This document shows, in pieces, positions 27,851 through 36,959 of a stretch of DNA of 64,000 nt (position 1 is its first letter; each line of letters begins with the position of its first letter). The translations under genes and the position numbers were made by a program. The notes beneath the pieces are model-generated. The model saw only the letters and a list, made by a program, of their open reading frames with translations. It made no database searches and was not told the origin of the DNA. The stretch comes from Actinospineispora acaciae DSM 45401. GTDB lineage: Bacteria > Actinomycetota > Actinomycetes > Mycobacteriales > Pseudonocardiaceae. The stretch is from assembly GCF_000620785.1 (NCBI RefSeq), contig NZ_JIAI01000012.1, positions 1 through 64,000 on the forward strand. The letters are read 5' to 3'.

Positions 27851-29067
27851 CGATCACGGTGGTCGGTCTGCCGCGAACGACCGCGCTCGATCCGGCCCGG
27901 GTGGTGCTCGGGGTGCTGGCCTGCGCGGTGGTCGGGCTGGCCCCGGTGGACGGCTACCTGCACCTGGTGCACCCGCAGCTGGCCAAGCTGCCGGCGGTGT
28001 TGCTGCTGGTCGGGTGGGCGGCGGTGCGGCTGGCCAGGCGGCAGGCGCCGCGCGCGCATCCGGTGCACGCGCCGCTGGCGGTGCTGGGCGCGGTGCTGCT
28101 GGCGTCCTCGGCGGTGCACCTGACCGGTCCGTACACGGTGGGTTACCTGCAGCGGTGGGTGCCGTTCCTGGTGGTCACGGTGGTGCTGATGGACGTCGCG
28201 GCGCGCGAGGTGCCGCTGCGGTACCTGCTCGCCTCGGCGGCCACGGGCGCGGCGGCGGCCGGGCTGGGCGCGCTGTACAGCGTGGTCGTGGCCGGTGACA
28301 CCCGGGCCAGCGGACCGCTGGACGACCCGAACGACCTGGCCTACGTGCTGGTCGCGGCGCTGCCGCTGGCGCTGGTGCTGGCGGCGCGGCGGGCGACCCG
28401 GCTGCGCTGGCGGCTGCTCGCGCTGGCCGGGGCGGGCGTCATGGTGGTGGGCGCGGCCGGCACCCTGTCCCGGGGCGGCGCGCTGGCGCTGGTGGCCGTC
28501 GCGGTGTGCCTGGGGGCGCGCCGGGTGCTCTCGCGCCGGGTGCTGGCCGGGGCGGTGGGGCTGGTCGCCGCCGCCGTGGCGGTGATCGCGCTGGCGCTGC
28601 CCCAGGAGCTGTCCCTGGCGCTGGACGAGAAGCGCCACGTCGCCGCCGAGAACGTGGACAGCCGAACCCTGCGCTGGCAGGCCGCCGCGCGGATGCTGGC
28701 CACCGACCCGGTGCTCGGCGTCGGCCCCGGCGGCTTCCGCGAGCGGTACGCGGCCAGCTCGCACCGCGCCGAGCTGATGGAGCAGACGCCGGTCGCGCAC
28801 GACATGTACCTGGAGGTCGGCGCCGAGCTGGGCTGGCCGGGCCTGGCCGCGTTCCTCGGCGTGATCGCGGTGGCGCTGCTGGCCGCGGAGGACGCCATCC
28901 GCCGGGGTGATGCGGACGAACGGCTGCTGGCGGTCGGGGTGCAGGCCGGGCTGGTGGCGGTCGCGGTGGCGTCGGTCTTCTTGTCCGAGCAGTACTACCT
29001 GCCGTTGTGGTCGCTGGTCGCGATGGCCTGCGCGGCACAGCCGCTAACCCGAAGGAGAGCGCGATGA
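27847..29067 (+). CDS. O-antigen ligase/polymerase-like membrane protein (Wzy-type)
   Basis: 406 aa with about ten membrane helices. The large extracytoplasmic loop carries LGVGPGGFRERY and AHDMYLEVGAELGWPGL, the hallmark of the O-antigen ligase/Wzy family (PF04932-like). DDPNDLAYVLVAALPLAL is another typical segment. It should polymerise lipid-linked repeat units outside the membrane, or ligate finished chains. The two roles cannot be separated by sequence. GTG 27847 overlaps the wecB stop (GTGA), and its own stop overlaps the next ATG (ATGA). Confidence 0.9.
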   Translation: MTITVVGLPRTTALDPARVVLGVLACAVVGLAPVDGYLHLVHPQLAKLPAVLLLVGWAAVRLARRQAPRAHPVHAPLAVLGAVLLASSAVHLTGPYTVGYLQRWVPFLVVTVVLMDVAAREVPLRYLLASAATGAAAAGLGALYSVVVAGDTRASGPLDDPNDLAYVLVAALPLALVLAARRATRLRWRLLALAGAGVMVVGAAGTLSRGGALALVAVAVCLGARRVLSRRVLAGAVGLVAAAVAVIALALPQELSLALDEKRHVAAENVDSRTLRWQAAARMLATDPVLGVGPGGFRERYAASSHRAELMEQTPVAHDMYLEVGAELGWPGLAAFLGVIAVALLAAEDAIRRGDADERLLAVGVQAGLVAVAVASVFLSEQYYLPLWSLVAMACAAQPLTRRRAR

Positions 29068-31079
29068 CGCCGGTTCGTGTCCTGCACGTCATCCCCGAGA
29101 TGGGGACCGGCGGCGCGGAGACGCTGGTCGCCGAGCTGGTGCGCCACGACGGCGCGGCCGGCTGGGTGTCCGGGGTGGCCAGCGCCGGCGGGGTGCGCGC
29201 CGACGAGCTGCGAGTTGCCGGGGTGCCGACGTTCGCGGTGGCGGACGGGCGGCGGTCGGGGTGGGGGATGGTGCGGGCGGTGTGGGCGCTGCGGCGCGCG
29301 CTGCGCCGGTTCCGGCCGGACGTGGTGGTGGCGCACAACGTCAAGGCCACCGTGGCGAGCCGGCTGGCGATGCGGCGTCGGCGGCGCCGGCCGCTGCTGA
29401 CGGTGTTCCACGGGGTGGCCGAGGGGGACTATCCGCGCGCGGCGCGGCTCCTGCGGGGGCGCCCGGACCGGGTGGTGGCGGTGTCCGCCGACGCGGCCGC
29501 GCGGCTGCGGGGGCACGGGCTGACCGACCCGGAGCCGGTGGTGGTGCCGAACGCGGTGGCGGTGCGCGAGCTGCCGGACCGGGCGCGGGCTCGCCAGGAG
29601 CTGGGCCTGGTGGCGGACGCGCCGGTCGTGCTGTGCCTGGCCAGGCTGGTCCCGCAGAAGCGCCACGACGTGCTGCTGCGGGCGTGGGCCTGCCTGGGCA
29701 CGCCGGGGGCCGTGCTGTTGTTGGCCGGGGACGGCCCGATGCTCGCGGACCTGCGGCTGCAGGCCGAGCAGCTCGGGATCTCCGGGTCGGTCTACTTCCT
29801 GGGCGCGCGCACCGACGTGGACGCCCTGCTCGCGGCCGCCGACGTGACGGTGCTGGCCAGCGACTGGGAGGGGCTGCCGCTCGCGGCGCTGGAGTCGATG
29901 GCGGCCGGGCGCCCGGTAGTGGCCACCGAGGTCGGCGAGCTGCCGGACCTGCTGGCCGGCGGCGCCGGCGTCGTCGTACCGCCGGGCCGCCCCGATGCCC
30001 TGGCCGCCGCCCTGGACGGCCTGCTCGCCGACCCGGACGCACGCTCGCGGGCCGGTCGCGTGGGCGTCGCGGCGGTAGAACGGCGCTATCACCCGGACGC
30101 CATGGTGGCGCGCTACGACGACCTGCTGCGCGGGCTGGCCAGCGAGTGGCGCGCGACTGTCCCGCCCCGGCGCCGCCGGCGTCGCACCGTGGCGCTGACC
30201 CTGGTCGCCATGCTGCTCGCGGGCGGCGGGGTGTTCGGGCTGGCCGCGCTGCGGGCGCCGGAGTACCAGGCCCGGGTCGGGGTGATCGCGGCGCCGAGCA
30301 CCCGCCCGGTGGTCGGCGACCCGGCCGGCAAGGCGCAGTACGGCGAGGTGGTCTCGCTGGGCATGGCCGGCCTGGTCGACCTGGCCACCAGCCCGAGCGT
30401 GCTGCGCACGGCCAGCGCCACGGTGGACGGGGCACCGGATCCGGCGACACTCGCCGAGCGGGTGTCCGTCGAGCTGGTCCCCGGCGCCGGGGTGGCGCGG
30501 GTCTCGGTGCGGTCCGGGTCCGCGCGCACCGCCGCCGAGCTGGACCGGGTGATCGTCGACCAGCTCATCAAGAGCGACCTGTTCACCCCGGTGGCGGCGC
30601 TGCGGCGGCTGGACGAGCAGGCCGCCGTGGTGCGGATCGCGCCGGACCCGGCGCTGGCGGCCGGGCTCGGGCTGGTCGCGGCGGCGCTGGCCGGGGTGTG
30701 CGTGCTCGCGCTGCGCCAGCTGTTCACCCGGGCGCCGAGGGGCTCGGCGCTGGCCGACGCGATCGCCGGCTCGAACGGGTCGCGGCCGGTGGCGATCCTG
30801 CCCGGCTCGGACCCCGCGCTGGTCTCCCGGATCCGGGTGTTGCAGCGGGTGGCCGGGCGCCCGCTGCGGGTGATCGGCCTGGCGCCGGAGCTGGCCGACC
30901 GGGCCGGCACGCTGTCCCGCGCGGTGCACGGCGACGGCACGCTGGTGCACTTCAACGGGGAGGCCGGGCGGGCCGCCGTGGTCGGCGTGGCGCAGCGCGG
31001 GCAGGGCCGCGACGAGCTGGCCGCCGCGCTGTCCGCGCTACCCGACCCCGCCGAGCTGATCGCCGTCGTCGTCGAATGA
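29064..31079 (+). CDS. Glycosyltransferase 4 fused to a Wzz-like chain-length domain
   Basis: 671 aa in one uninterrupted frame. Residues 1-360 are a complete GT4 enzyme: VLHVIPEMGTGGAETLVAEL, HGVAEGDYPRAARLL, CLARLVPQKRHDVLL and the EX7E motif in DWEGLPLAALESMAAGRP. Residues about 375-395 and 528-553 are membrane helices that enclose an extracytoplasmic region of about 130 residues, as in Wzz/polysaccharide co-polymerases. The cytoplasmic tail (554-671) resembles a BY-kinase-type fold but lacks a Walker A motif. ATG 29064 follows GAAGGAGAGC and overlaps the previous stop. Such a fusion would couple repeat-unit synthesis to chain-length control. A sequencing frameshift joining two genes cannot be excluded without other genomes. 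Confidence 0.88.
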   Translation: MTPVRVLHVIPEMGTGGAETLVAELVRHDGAAGWVSGVASAGGVRADELRVAGVPTFAVADGRRSGWGMVRAVWALRRALRRFRPDVVVAHNVKATVASRLAMRRRRRRPLLTVFHGVAEGDYPRAARLLRGRPDRVVAVSADAAARLRGHGLTDPEPVVVPNAVAVRELPDRARARQELGLVADAPVVLCLARLVPQKRHDVLLRAWACLGTPGAVLLLAGDGPMLADLRLQAEQLGISGSVYFLGARTDVDALLAAADVTVLASDWEGLPLAALESMAAGRPVVATEVGELPDLLAGGAGVVVPPGRPDALAAALDGLLADPDARSRAGRVGVAAVERRYHPDAMVARYDDLLRGLASEWRATVPPRRRRRRTVALTLVAMLLAGGGVFGLAALRAPEYQARVGVIAAPSTRPVVGDPAGKAQYGEVVSLGMAGLVDLATSPSVLRTASATVDGAPDPATLAERVSVELVPGAGVARVSVRSGSARTAAELDRVIVDQLIKSDLFTPVAALRRLDEQAAVVRIAPDPALAAGLGLVAAALAGVCVLALRQLFTRAPRGSALADAIAGSNGSRPVAILPGSDPALVSRIRVLQRVAGRPLRVIGLAPELADRAGTLSRAVHGDGTLVHFNGEAGRAAVVGVAQRGQGRDELAAALSALPDPAELIAVVVE

Positions 31080-31180
31080 CACCCCAGGAACGTGAAGGTT
31101 GTGCACGCTCCGGCCGCGAGGGCGGGCCGGAGGCTCGTCCGAGTGGCCGGATCAGGCGGTGTGATCGCCGAAGGCGATTC

Positions 31181-32413
31181 GTGAACAACCTTCCGGCCAA
31201 GATCGGCACAGTGGCGGGTTTTGTGGTCGCCGCGCTCGCCGGCTGGCGGGCGCTGCGGCCCGCGCTGGCCGTCCCGGTGCCGACCGAGGCCAACCTGGCC
31301 GAGGAACGAATGCAGGACTTCCGGGACGCGACGTACTTCCCGATCCGCGAGTTCCTGGCCGGCGGCGACCCGTACAACACCGCCGCCATGCTGGAGCACT
31401 GGCCGGTCCGCCAGGGCTTCAACCTGTACCAGCCGTACCACCTGGTGCTGCACGCGCCGTTCGCGCTGCCCGACTACCAGGTGGGGGCGCTCGCGTTCGC
31501 GGCCTGCTCGCTGGCGCTGCTGGTGGCGCTGGCGGTGCTGGCCGCGTCGCGGACCGGCCTGCCGCTGCTCGCCGCCGCCCCGGTGCTGGCGGCGTTCCTG
31601 CTGGCCAGCCAGGTGGGCAAGGCGCAGCTCTACCTCGGGCAGGTCAACCCGCTGATCGCGGTGGCGGTGGCCGGCGCACTGCTGGCCCGCCGCGGCCACC
31701 CGGGCTGGGCCGGTGTCGCGCTCGCGGTGGCCTGGATCAAGCCGCAGTTCGGCCTGCCGCTGGCGGTCCTGCTGTTCGCGCGCGGAGACCGCCGGGTGGC
31801 GCTGTCCGGCACCGCGCTGGCCGCCGCCGCGAGCCTGCCGGTGGTGGCGCTGCTGGTCGCCCGCGACGGCGGCCCCGGCGGGTTCCTGGACGTCATCCGG
31901 GGGAACATCGGCTACGCGGCCGGCTCCGACTACGTCGGGGTCAACTCGGTGACCGGCCAGCGCGTGGACGTCGCCGCCGTGCTGTTCCGGCTGACCGGGG
32001 TGAGCCCGCCGGCCGCCGAGCTGGTCGTCCTGGTCGTGGTTCTGGCCGCCACCGCGTGGCTGCTGCGCCGCGACCGGGGGTCGCGAGAACCCACCGCCGA
32101 CCTGCTGACCTGCCTGGCGCTGGTGGCCTGCGTGGTGCACGAGCCCGGCGACGCGCTGGTCGCCATCCCGGCCGCGACGGTCGCGGCCGCCGCCTGGTGG
32201 CGCGCTCGCGACCCCGCGCTCGCGGTGGTGCTGTCGTTGTTCCTGGTGCCGTTCGTACACCTGCATGCCGTCGACGTGGTCCTCCAGGCCTGGCTCGGCG
32301 CGCGGCTGGCGAACACGGTGGACGGCGCCGCGCTGGTCGCCGCCTGGCTGGTGCTGGCCGCGCTGTGGCTGGCCCGCTCACGGACCCCGACCACGGTTGG
32401 CGGGCGGTTGTGA
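31181..32413 (+). CDS. GT87 (DUF2029) polyprenyl-phosphate-dependent glycosyltransferase
   Basis: 410 aa, about ten membrane helices. The first loop carries the GT87 pattern: Asp-rich DFRDATYFPIREFLAGGDPY, then YQPYHLVLHAPFALPDYQ. The family uses polyprenyl-phosphate sugars as donors at the outer membrane face; mycobacterial members are mannosyl- or arabinosyltransferases. GTG 31181 with GAAGGCG upstream is chosen. An in-frame ATG at 31076 overlapping the previous stop would add 35 Arg-rich residues and is a possible coupled start. The stop overlaps the next GTG by 4 bases. Confidence 0.88.
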   Translation: MNNLPAKIGTVAGFVVAALAGWRALRPALAVPVPTEANLAEERMQDFRDATYFPIREFLAGGDPYNTAAMLEHWPVRQGFNLYQPYHLVLHAPFALPDYQVGALAFAACSLALLVALAVLAASRTGLPLLAAAPVLAAFLLASQVGKAQLYLGQVNPLIAVAVAGALLARRGHPGWAGVALAVAWIKPQFGLPLAVLLFARGDRRVALSGTALAAAASLPVVALLVARDGGPGGFLDVIRGNIGYAAGSDYVGVNSVTGQRVDVAAVLFRLTGVSPPAAELVVLVVVLAATAWLLRRDRGSREPTADLLTCLALVACVVHEPGDALVAIPAATVAAAAWWRARDPALAVVLSLFLVPFVHLHAVDVVLQAWLGARLANTVDGAALVAAWLVLAALWLARSRTPTTVGGRL

Positions 32414-33798
32414 CCGAGACGGTGGCCGCGCTGGCGGCGCGCGGGTCGCTGTGGCTCGGGCTGGTGAACCTGGTCACCAAGGGCAGCCAGGTGGTGGTCA
32501 CCGTCGCGCTGGCCGCCTTCCTCGCGCCGTCCGAGCTCGGCCTGGTCACGCTGGCCGTGTCCCTGGTCAACATCGGCCAGGTGGTGCAGTCCATGGGCGT
32601 CTACGACGTGGTGGCGCGCACCCGCCGCGACGCCCGCGAGATGGCCGGCACCGTGCTCACCCTCAGCGTCACCGTCGGCGTCGCGCTGGCCGCCGCCGGG
32701 TTCCTCGCCGCCGGGCCGATCTCCGCCGCGCTGGGCGCGCCCGAGGCGGCGCCGCTGGTGCGGCTGGCGGCGCTGAGCCTGCCGTTCACCGCGATCGGCG
32801 GCGTCCAGATGGGGCTGATGCACCGCGAGCTGGACTTCCGCCGCCGGATGCTCCCGGACGCGGGCAGCGCGGTGGCCGGCGCCTGCGTGACCGTCACCCT
32901 CGCCGCCGCCGGGCTGGGGCCGTACTCGCTGGCGGTCGGGCTGCTGGTCACGGCGGTGCTGCAGCCGGCGCTGGGGGCGGTGGCCGGCGGCTGGGTGCCG
33001 GCCAGGTGGGACCCGCGCGCGGCCACCGAGGCGGTCCGCTGGATCGGCGTGGTCGGGCCGGGCGCGGTGGTCGCGATCCTGCTGGCCAACGCGCACTACC
33101 CGATCCTCGGACGGGTGCTCGGCCCGGCGGCGGTGGGCCTCTACTCGCTGGCCTTCCGGGTGGCGTGGGCGCCGTACCTGATGGTCGCGGTGGTGCTCGG
33201 CGCGGTGGCGTTCCCCGTCTACAGCCGCCTGATCAGGGACGGCCGCCGCGACGAGCTGCCCGGGGCGGTCTTCGGGTTCACCCGCGCGGTGCTGGTGGTG
33301 GCGGGCGGGATGTACCTGCTGGCGGCGCTGCTCGCGGACCTGGTCACGCTGCTGGGGGAGACCTGGCGGCCGGCGGCGCCGGTGCTGGTGTGGCTGTGCG
33401 GGTACGGGCTGGGCTGCTGCCTGATGCAGGCCTGGGGCGAGGCGATCAGGGCGGCCGGGCGCCCCGGCAGCTACCTGGGCCTGCAGCTCGCGCACCTGGG
33501 GCTGTCGCTGGCCGCGCTGGTCGTCGCCGCGCCGCACGGGCCGGTGGCCGCGGCCGCCGCCCAGGCCGCCGTGGTGGCCGCGGTGGTACCGGCCGGCTGG
33601 CTGGCGATGCGCGCGGCCGGGGTGGCGCCGTCGCCGCGCGAGCTGGGCCGGGCGCTGGCCGCGCCGCTGCTGGCCGGCGCCGGCTGCGTTCCGCTCGGGT
33701 GGGCGTTGGGCGCGGCGCCCACGGCCGTGCGGGTGCTCGGGCTGCTGGCCTGCTACGCCGGCGTGGTCGCCGCGGTGGAGCTGGTGCGCCGTGGCTAG
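32410..33798 (+). CDS. Polysaccharide flippase, Wzx/MOP superfamily
   Basis: 462 aa with 12-14 membrane helices and no soluble domain. Features of the Wzx-like family include the start LVNLVTKGSQVVVTVALAAF, then IGGVQMGLMHRELDFRRRM and LYSLAFRVAWAPYLM. It should move lipid-linked repeat units across the membrane before Wzy polymerisation. GTG 32410 overlaps the GT87 stop (GTGA), and the next GT starts 8 bases before its stop, so the whole run is one operon. Confidence 0.92.
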   Translation: MTETVAALAARGSLWLGLVNLVTKGSQVVVTVALAAFLAPSELGLVTLAVSLVNIGQVVQSMGVYDVVARTRRDAREMAGTVLTLSVTVGVALAAAGFLAAGPISAALGAPEAAPLVRLAALSLPFTAIGGVQMGLMHRELDFRRRMLPDAGSAVAGACVTVTLAAAGLGPYSLAVGLLVTAVLQPALGAVAGGWVPARWDPRAATEAVRWIGVVGPGAVVAILLANAHYPILGRVLGPAAVGLYSLAFRVAWAPYLMVAVVLGAVAFPVYSRLIRDGRRDELPGAVFGFTRAVLVVAGGMYLLAALLADLVTLLGETWRPAAPVLVWLCGYGLGCCLMQAWGEAIRAAGRPGSYLGLQLAHLGLSLAALVVAAPHGPVAAAAAQAAVVAAVVPAGWLAMRAAGVAPSPRELGRALAAPLLAGAGCVPLGWALGAAPTAVRVLGLLACYAGVVAAVELVRRG

Positions 33799-34936
33799 CC
33801 CCAGGGTGGCCTACCTGCTCACCCAGGACCGGGGCGGGCCGGTCGACGTCACCGTCTGCCTGGCCGACGCGCTGGCCGCCACCGGCAAGGCCGAAGTGCG
33901 CGTCTTCGGCCCGCGCCCGGCCCGCGCCGACGACGTCGCCGACCGGCTGGAGGCGGCCGGGCGGCACACCCGGCTGGAGGTGGCCGGCAAGGGGCACCTC
34001 GGTGCGATGGCCCGCGCCAGGGCCGCGCTGCTGGCCTGGCGGCCGGACATCGTGCACGCCCAGGACCGCCGCGCCGGCCTGACCGCCGCCGGCCTGCACC
34101 GCCGCCGGGGCGGCCCGGCCGCCGTGGTGCACACCTACCACGGCCTACCCGACGACGTCGGCGAGTCATGGGCGCGCGGCCTGCCATCGGCGCGGGCGCC
34201 GTCGGCGTACAGCCGCGCGGTGCTGGCCGCCGACGCGGCGCTGGCCAGGGCGGTGCGCCGCACGGTGGTCCCGGCCGAGGCGATGGCGAGCTTCCTGCTC
34301 CGGCGGCTGCGGGTGCCGGCGGACCGGGTGGTGCACATCGACAACTGCGTGCCCGCCGGCCCCGCACCCGCGCCCGTCAGCGCACCGGTGCGCCGGCTGC
34401 TGTTCGTGGGGCTGCTGGTCGCGCGCAAGGGCGTCGCCGACCTGCTGCGCGCGCTGGCCACCCCCGGCGTGATGCCCGCCGACGCCCGGCTGCTCATCGC
34501 TGGGGACGGCCCGGAGCGCGCCACCCTGGCCGACCTCGCCGCGACGAGCCGCCTCGCGGACCGGGTGGAGTTCCTCGGCTTCCGCTCCGACGTGGCCGCG
34601 CTGATCGGCGGGGCGGACGCCCTGGTGCTGCCGTCCAGGCTGGAACAACAACCGCTGGTGGTGGCCCAGGCGATGGCGCTGGGCCGCCCGGTGCTGGCCA
34701 CCGACACCGGCGGCGTCGCCCGGATGCTCGACGTGCCGGGCGCGCGCCGTTACCTGTGCCCGCCCGGCGACGTACCCGCACTGGCCGAGCGGCTGCGCGA
34801 GCTGTTCGCCGACCCCGAGCCCGCCGCGACCGGGCGGGCGCTGGCCCGCCACGCCGCCGCCTACGCCCCGTCCGCCTGCGCCCACGCCCACCTGGCGCTC
34901 TACGGCCAGCTCCTCGACGGGCGACCGCCATGCTGA
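33791..34936 (+). CDS. Glycosyltransferase family 4
   Basis: 381 aa. GT-B features are YLLTQDRGGPVDVTVCLADA at the N terminus, LFVGLLVARKGVADLLRA and the C-terminal nucleotide-sugar region PSRLEQQPLVVAQAMALGRP. In that region the second Glu of the usual EX7E motif is replaced by Gln, which may alter or reduce activity. The start GTG 33791 overlaps the flippase by 8 bases and the stop overlaps the next ATG. It is expected to add a sugar in repeat-unit assembly. Confidence 0.9.
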   Translation: MASPRVAYLLTQDRGGPVDVTVCLADALAATGKAEVRVFGPRPARADDVADRLEAAGRHTRLEVAGKGHLGAMARARAALLAWRPDIVHAQDRRAGLTAAGLHRRRGGPAAVVHTYHGLPDDVGESWARGLPSARAPSAYSRAVLAADAALARAVRRTVVPAEAMASFLLRRLRVPADRVVHIDNCVPAGPAPAPVSAPVRRLLFVGLLVARKGVADLLRALATPGVMPADARLLIAGDGPERATLADLAATSRLADRVEFLGFRSDVAALIGGADALVLPSRLEQQPLVVAQAMALGRPVLATDTGGVARMLDVPGARRYLCPPGDVPALAERLRELFADPEPAATGRALARHAAAYAPSACAHAHLALYGQLLDGRPPC

Positions 34937-36141
34937 GCACGCGCCGCCGGCTGGCGGTGGCCGCCGCGGTGCTGGCGGCCCTGTGGCCGCTGCCGGGCAC
35001 CACGCCAACGACGCCGGCGGGGCCGGTAGCGGGGGTAGCGGCGATGGCCCCGGTCGGTGCGTTCTGGTACGGCATCGGCGCCGCCCCGGCCCCGGCCGAC
35101 GTCACCGCCGCGGCGGCCGAGGGCGGCGTGGTGGTGCTCAACGCCTGGGAGACCGCGACGCTGCGGCGGCTGCGCCGGCTCAACCCGTCGCTGGTCGTCC
35201 TGGTCTACAAGGACCTGTCCAGCACCCGCGGCTACCCGGGCGCGGTGCGCGACGGGGCGGACGCGCCGACCCTGCCGGCCGGGGTCGGCTACGTCGCCGC
35301 GACCCGCTCGCACCCGGAGTGGTTCGCGCTGGACAACCAGGGCCGGCGGATCGAGTGGAACGGCTACCCCGGCCACTGGCAGATGGCCGTCTGGGACCCC
35401 GGCTACCAGGCCGCCTGGGTCGACGCGGTGACCGCCGAGGTGGTGCGGGAGGGCTGGGACGGCGTGCTCGCCGACAACGACCTGGCCCGGCTGCGCACCT
35501 ACTCGCCGGCGGTGCTGGCCGGCATGCGCACCGCCGCGCGCGGCGACCAACTGCTGCGCGACGGCCTCGACGCGCTGGTGACCAGGGCCGGCCAGGCGCT
35601 CACGGCGGCCGGGAAGCTGCTGGTGCCGAACGTGGGCGAGGCCCGGCTGTTCCCCGGCCGCTGGCGCGAGCACGCCAGGTTCGGCGGCGCCATGGAGGAG
35701 AACTTCGTGGTCTGGCCGGACGGCCGCTTCGTCACCGACACCGAGGCGGGCGACTGGACCACCCAGACCGACCAGACCACCGACCCCGGCCCGCTCGCGC
35801 TGCTGGTCACCCAGTCCACCGATCCGAGAGCACGGCGCTATGGATACGCGTCCGCGCTGGTCCGCACCGGCGGCCGGGCCCACTGGACGGCCGCCGACCG
35901 GGGCGACTACCGCCGCCGGACGGCCCCGCCGCCCCTCGGGCTCGCGCTCGGCGCGCCCGCCGGTCCGCCGACCCGGAGCCCCGACGGGCTGTGGACCCGC
36001 GAGTTCCAGGGCGGCTGGGTCGCCGTCAACCCGACCGACCGGCCACTGACGGCCCACCCGCCACCCGGCACAGAACCGGCCGAGCCGGTGACGGTCCCGC
36101 CCGCCGACGCCGTGCTGCTGGCCCTCGGCGCCCGGCGATGA
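34930..36141 (+). CDS. Secreted putative glycoside hydrolase (GHL15-like)
   Basis: 403 aa. A signal peptide or N-terminal anchor (residues 4-20, LSTRRRLAVAAAVLAALWPL) precedes a TIM-barrel-like domain resembling hypothetical glycosyl hydrolase family 15: FWYGIGAAPAP, VVVLNAWETATLRRL, LVVLVYKDLSSTR, WDPGYQAAWVDAVTAEV, GVLADNDL and GGAMEENFVVW. The Asp in LADND and Glu in MEENF are candidate catalytic residues by analogy. It may trim or release the exopolysaccharide outside the cell. ATG 34930 overlaps the previous stop by 7 bases. Confidence 0.78.
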   Translation: MLSTRRRLAVAAAVLAALWPLPGTTPTTPAGPVAGVAAMAPVGAFWYGIGAAPAPADVTAAAAEGGVVVLNAWETATLRRLRRLNPSLVVLVYKDLSSTRGYPGAVRDGADAPTLPAGVGYVAATRSHPEWFALDNQGRRIEWNGYPGHWQMAVWDPGYQAAWVDAVTAEVVREGWDGVLADNDLARLRTYSPAVLAGMRTAARGDQLLRDGLDALVTRAGQALTAAGKLLVPNVGEARLFPGRWREHARFGGAMEENFVVWPDGRFVTDTEAGDWTTQTDQTTDPGPLALLVTQSTDPRARRYGYASALVRTGGRAHWTAADRGDYRRRTAPPPLGLALGAPAGPPTRSPDGLWTREFQGGWVAVNPTDRPLTAHPPPGTEPAEPVTVPPADAVLLALGARR

Positions 36142-36157
36142 ACCATCAGGAGTCACC

Positions 36158-36874
36158 GTGCTGACACGTCTCACCCGTCCCCTCGCGGCACTCGTCACGG
36201 CCCTGCTGATCGGCGGATGCGGCGCGGCGCGGATCCCGTCGGACGCCGCCGACCCGGCCGCCACCAGCAAGGAGAGCCGCTACCAGATCGACCAACCGGT
36301 CACCAGGGTGGTGCTGGCCGGCCGCGTCGGCGACGTCACCGTCTACGCCGCGCCCGGCCCGGTCACGGTGCTGGAACGGATGACCTACGCCGACACCGAG
36401 CCGGCGACCAGCCACGACCTCGCCGGCGGCGTCCTGACCCTGAGCGAGCTGGGCTGCCCGAACCAGCCGGCGGACACCCGCTGCCGGGTGGACTACACCA
36501 TCAACGCCCCGCCCGGCACCGCCCTGGAGCTGGGCTCGCGCTCCGGCAACCTGATGGTCGCCGGCATGGCCGGCGAACTGATCGCCCGCTCCACCGCCGG
36601 CAAGGTCGCCTCCCGAGACCTCACCAGCGGGTCCGTGCTCGCCAACTCCGGCGCCGGCGACATCGAGCTGGACTTCGCCCAGCCGCCCACCCAGGTCGTC
36701 GCGATCAGCAACGCCGGCGCCGTCCGGCTGGCCGTCCCGAAGAACACCGGCTACTCCATTCAGGCAAACACCCCGATCGGCGCCCCCCGTTTGGAGGTCC
36801 CACTGGACATGACGTCCACCCACCGAATCCAGGCCGAATCAACGGGCGACACCGTCGAGGTCACGGTCCACTAA
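36158..36874 (+). CDS. Lipoprotein with DUF4097-like beta-repeat domain
   Basis: 238 aa. The N terminus is a lipoprotein signal (LTRLTRPLAALVTALLIGGC) with Cys at about 22. The mature part is built of short beta-strand repeats (LELGSRSGNLMVAGMAGEL, STAGKVASRDL, NSGAGDIELDF) that look like a DUF4097/adhesin-type beta-helix. It should sit on the outer face of the membrane. GTG 36158 follows AGGAG at 7 bases. It is 16 bases after the glycosidase and probably the last gene of that operon. Function unknown; binding the glycan is only a guess. Confidence 0.8.
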   Translation: MLTRLTRPLAALVTALLIGGCGAARIPSDAADPAATSKESRYQIDQPVTRVVLAGRVGDVTVYAAPGPVTVLERMTYADTEPATSHDLAGGVLTLSELGCPNQPADTRCRVDYTINAPPGTALELGSRSGNLMVAGMAGELIARSTAGKVASRDLTSGSVLANSGAGDIELDFAQPPTQVVAISNAGAVRLAVPKNTGYSIQANTPIGAPRLEVPLDMTSTHRIQAESTGDTVEVTVH

Positions 36875-36959
36875 ATCGCCAATCCTAACGATTCGCCGCC
36901 CCCGCGTTCCTCACGAGAATTCCCTACGCGACCGAACGCATAAACGGTGGGAGAGCGAC

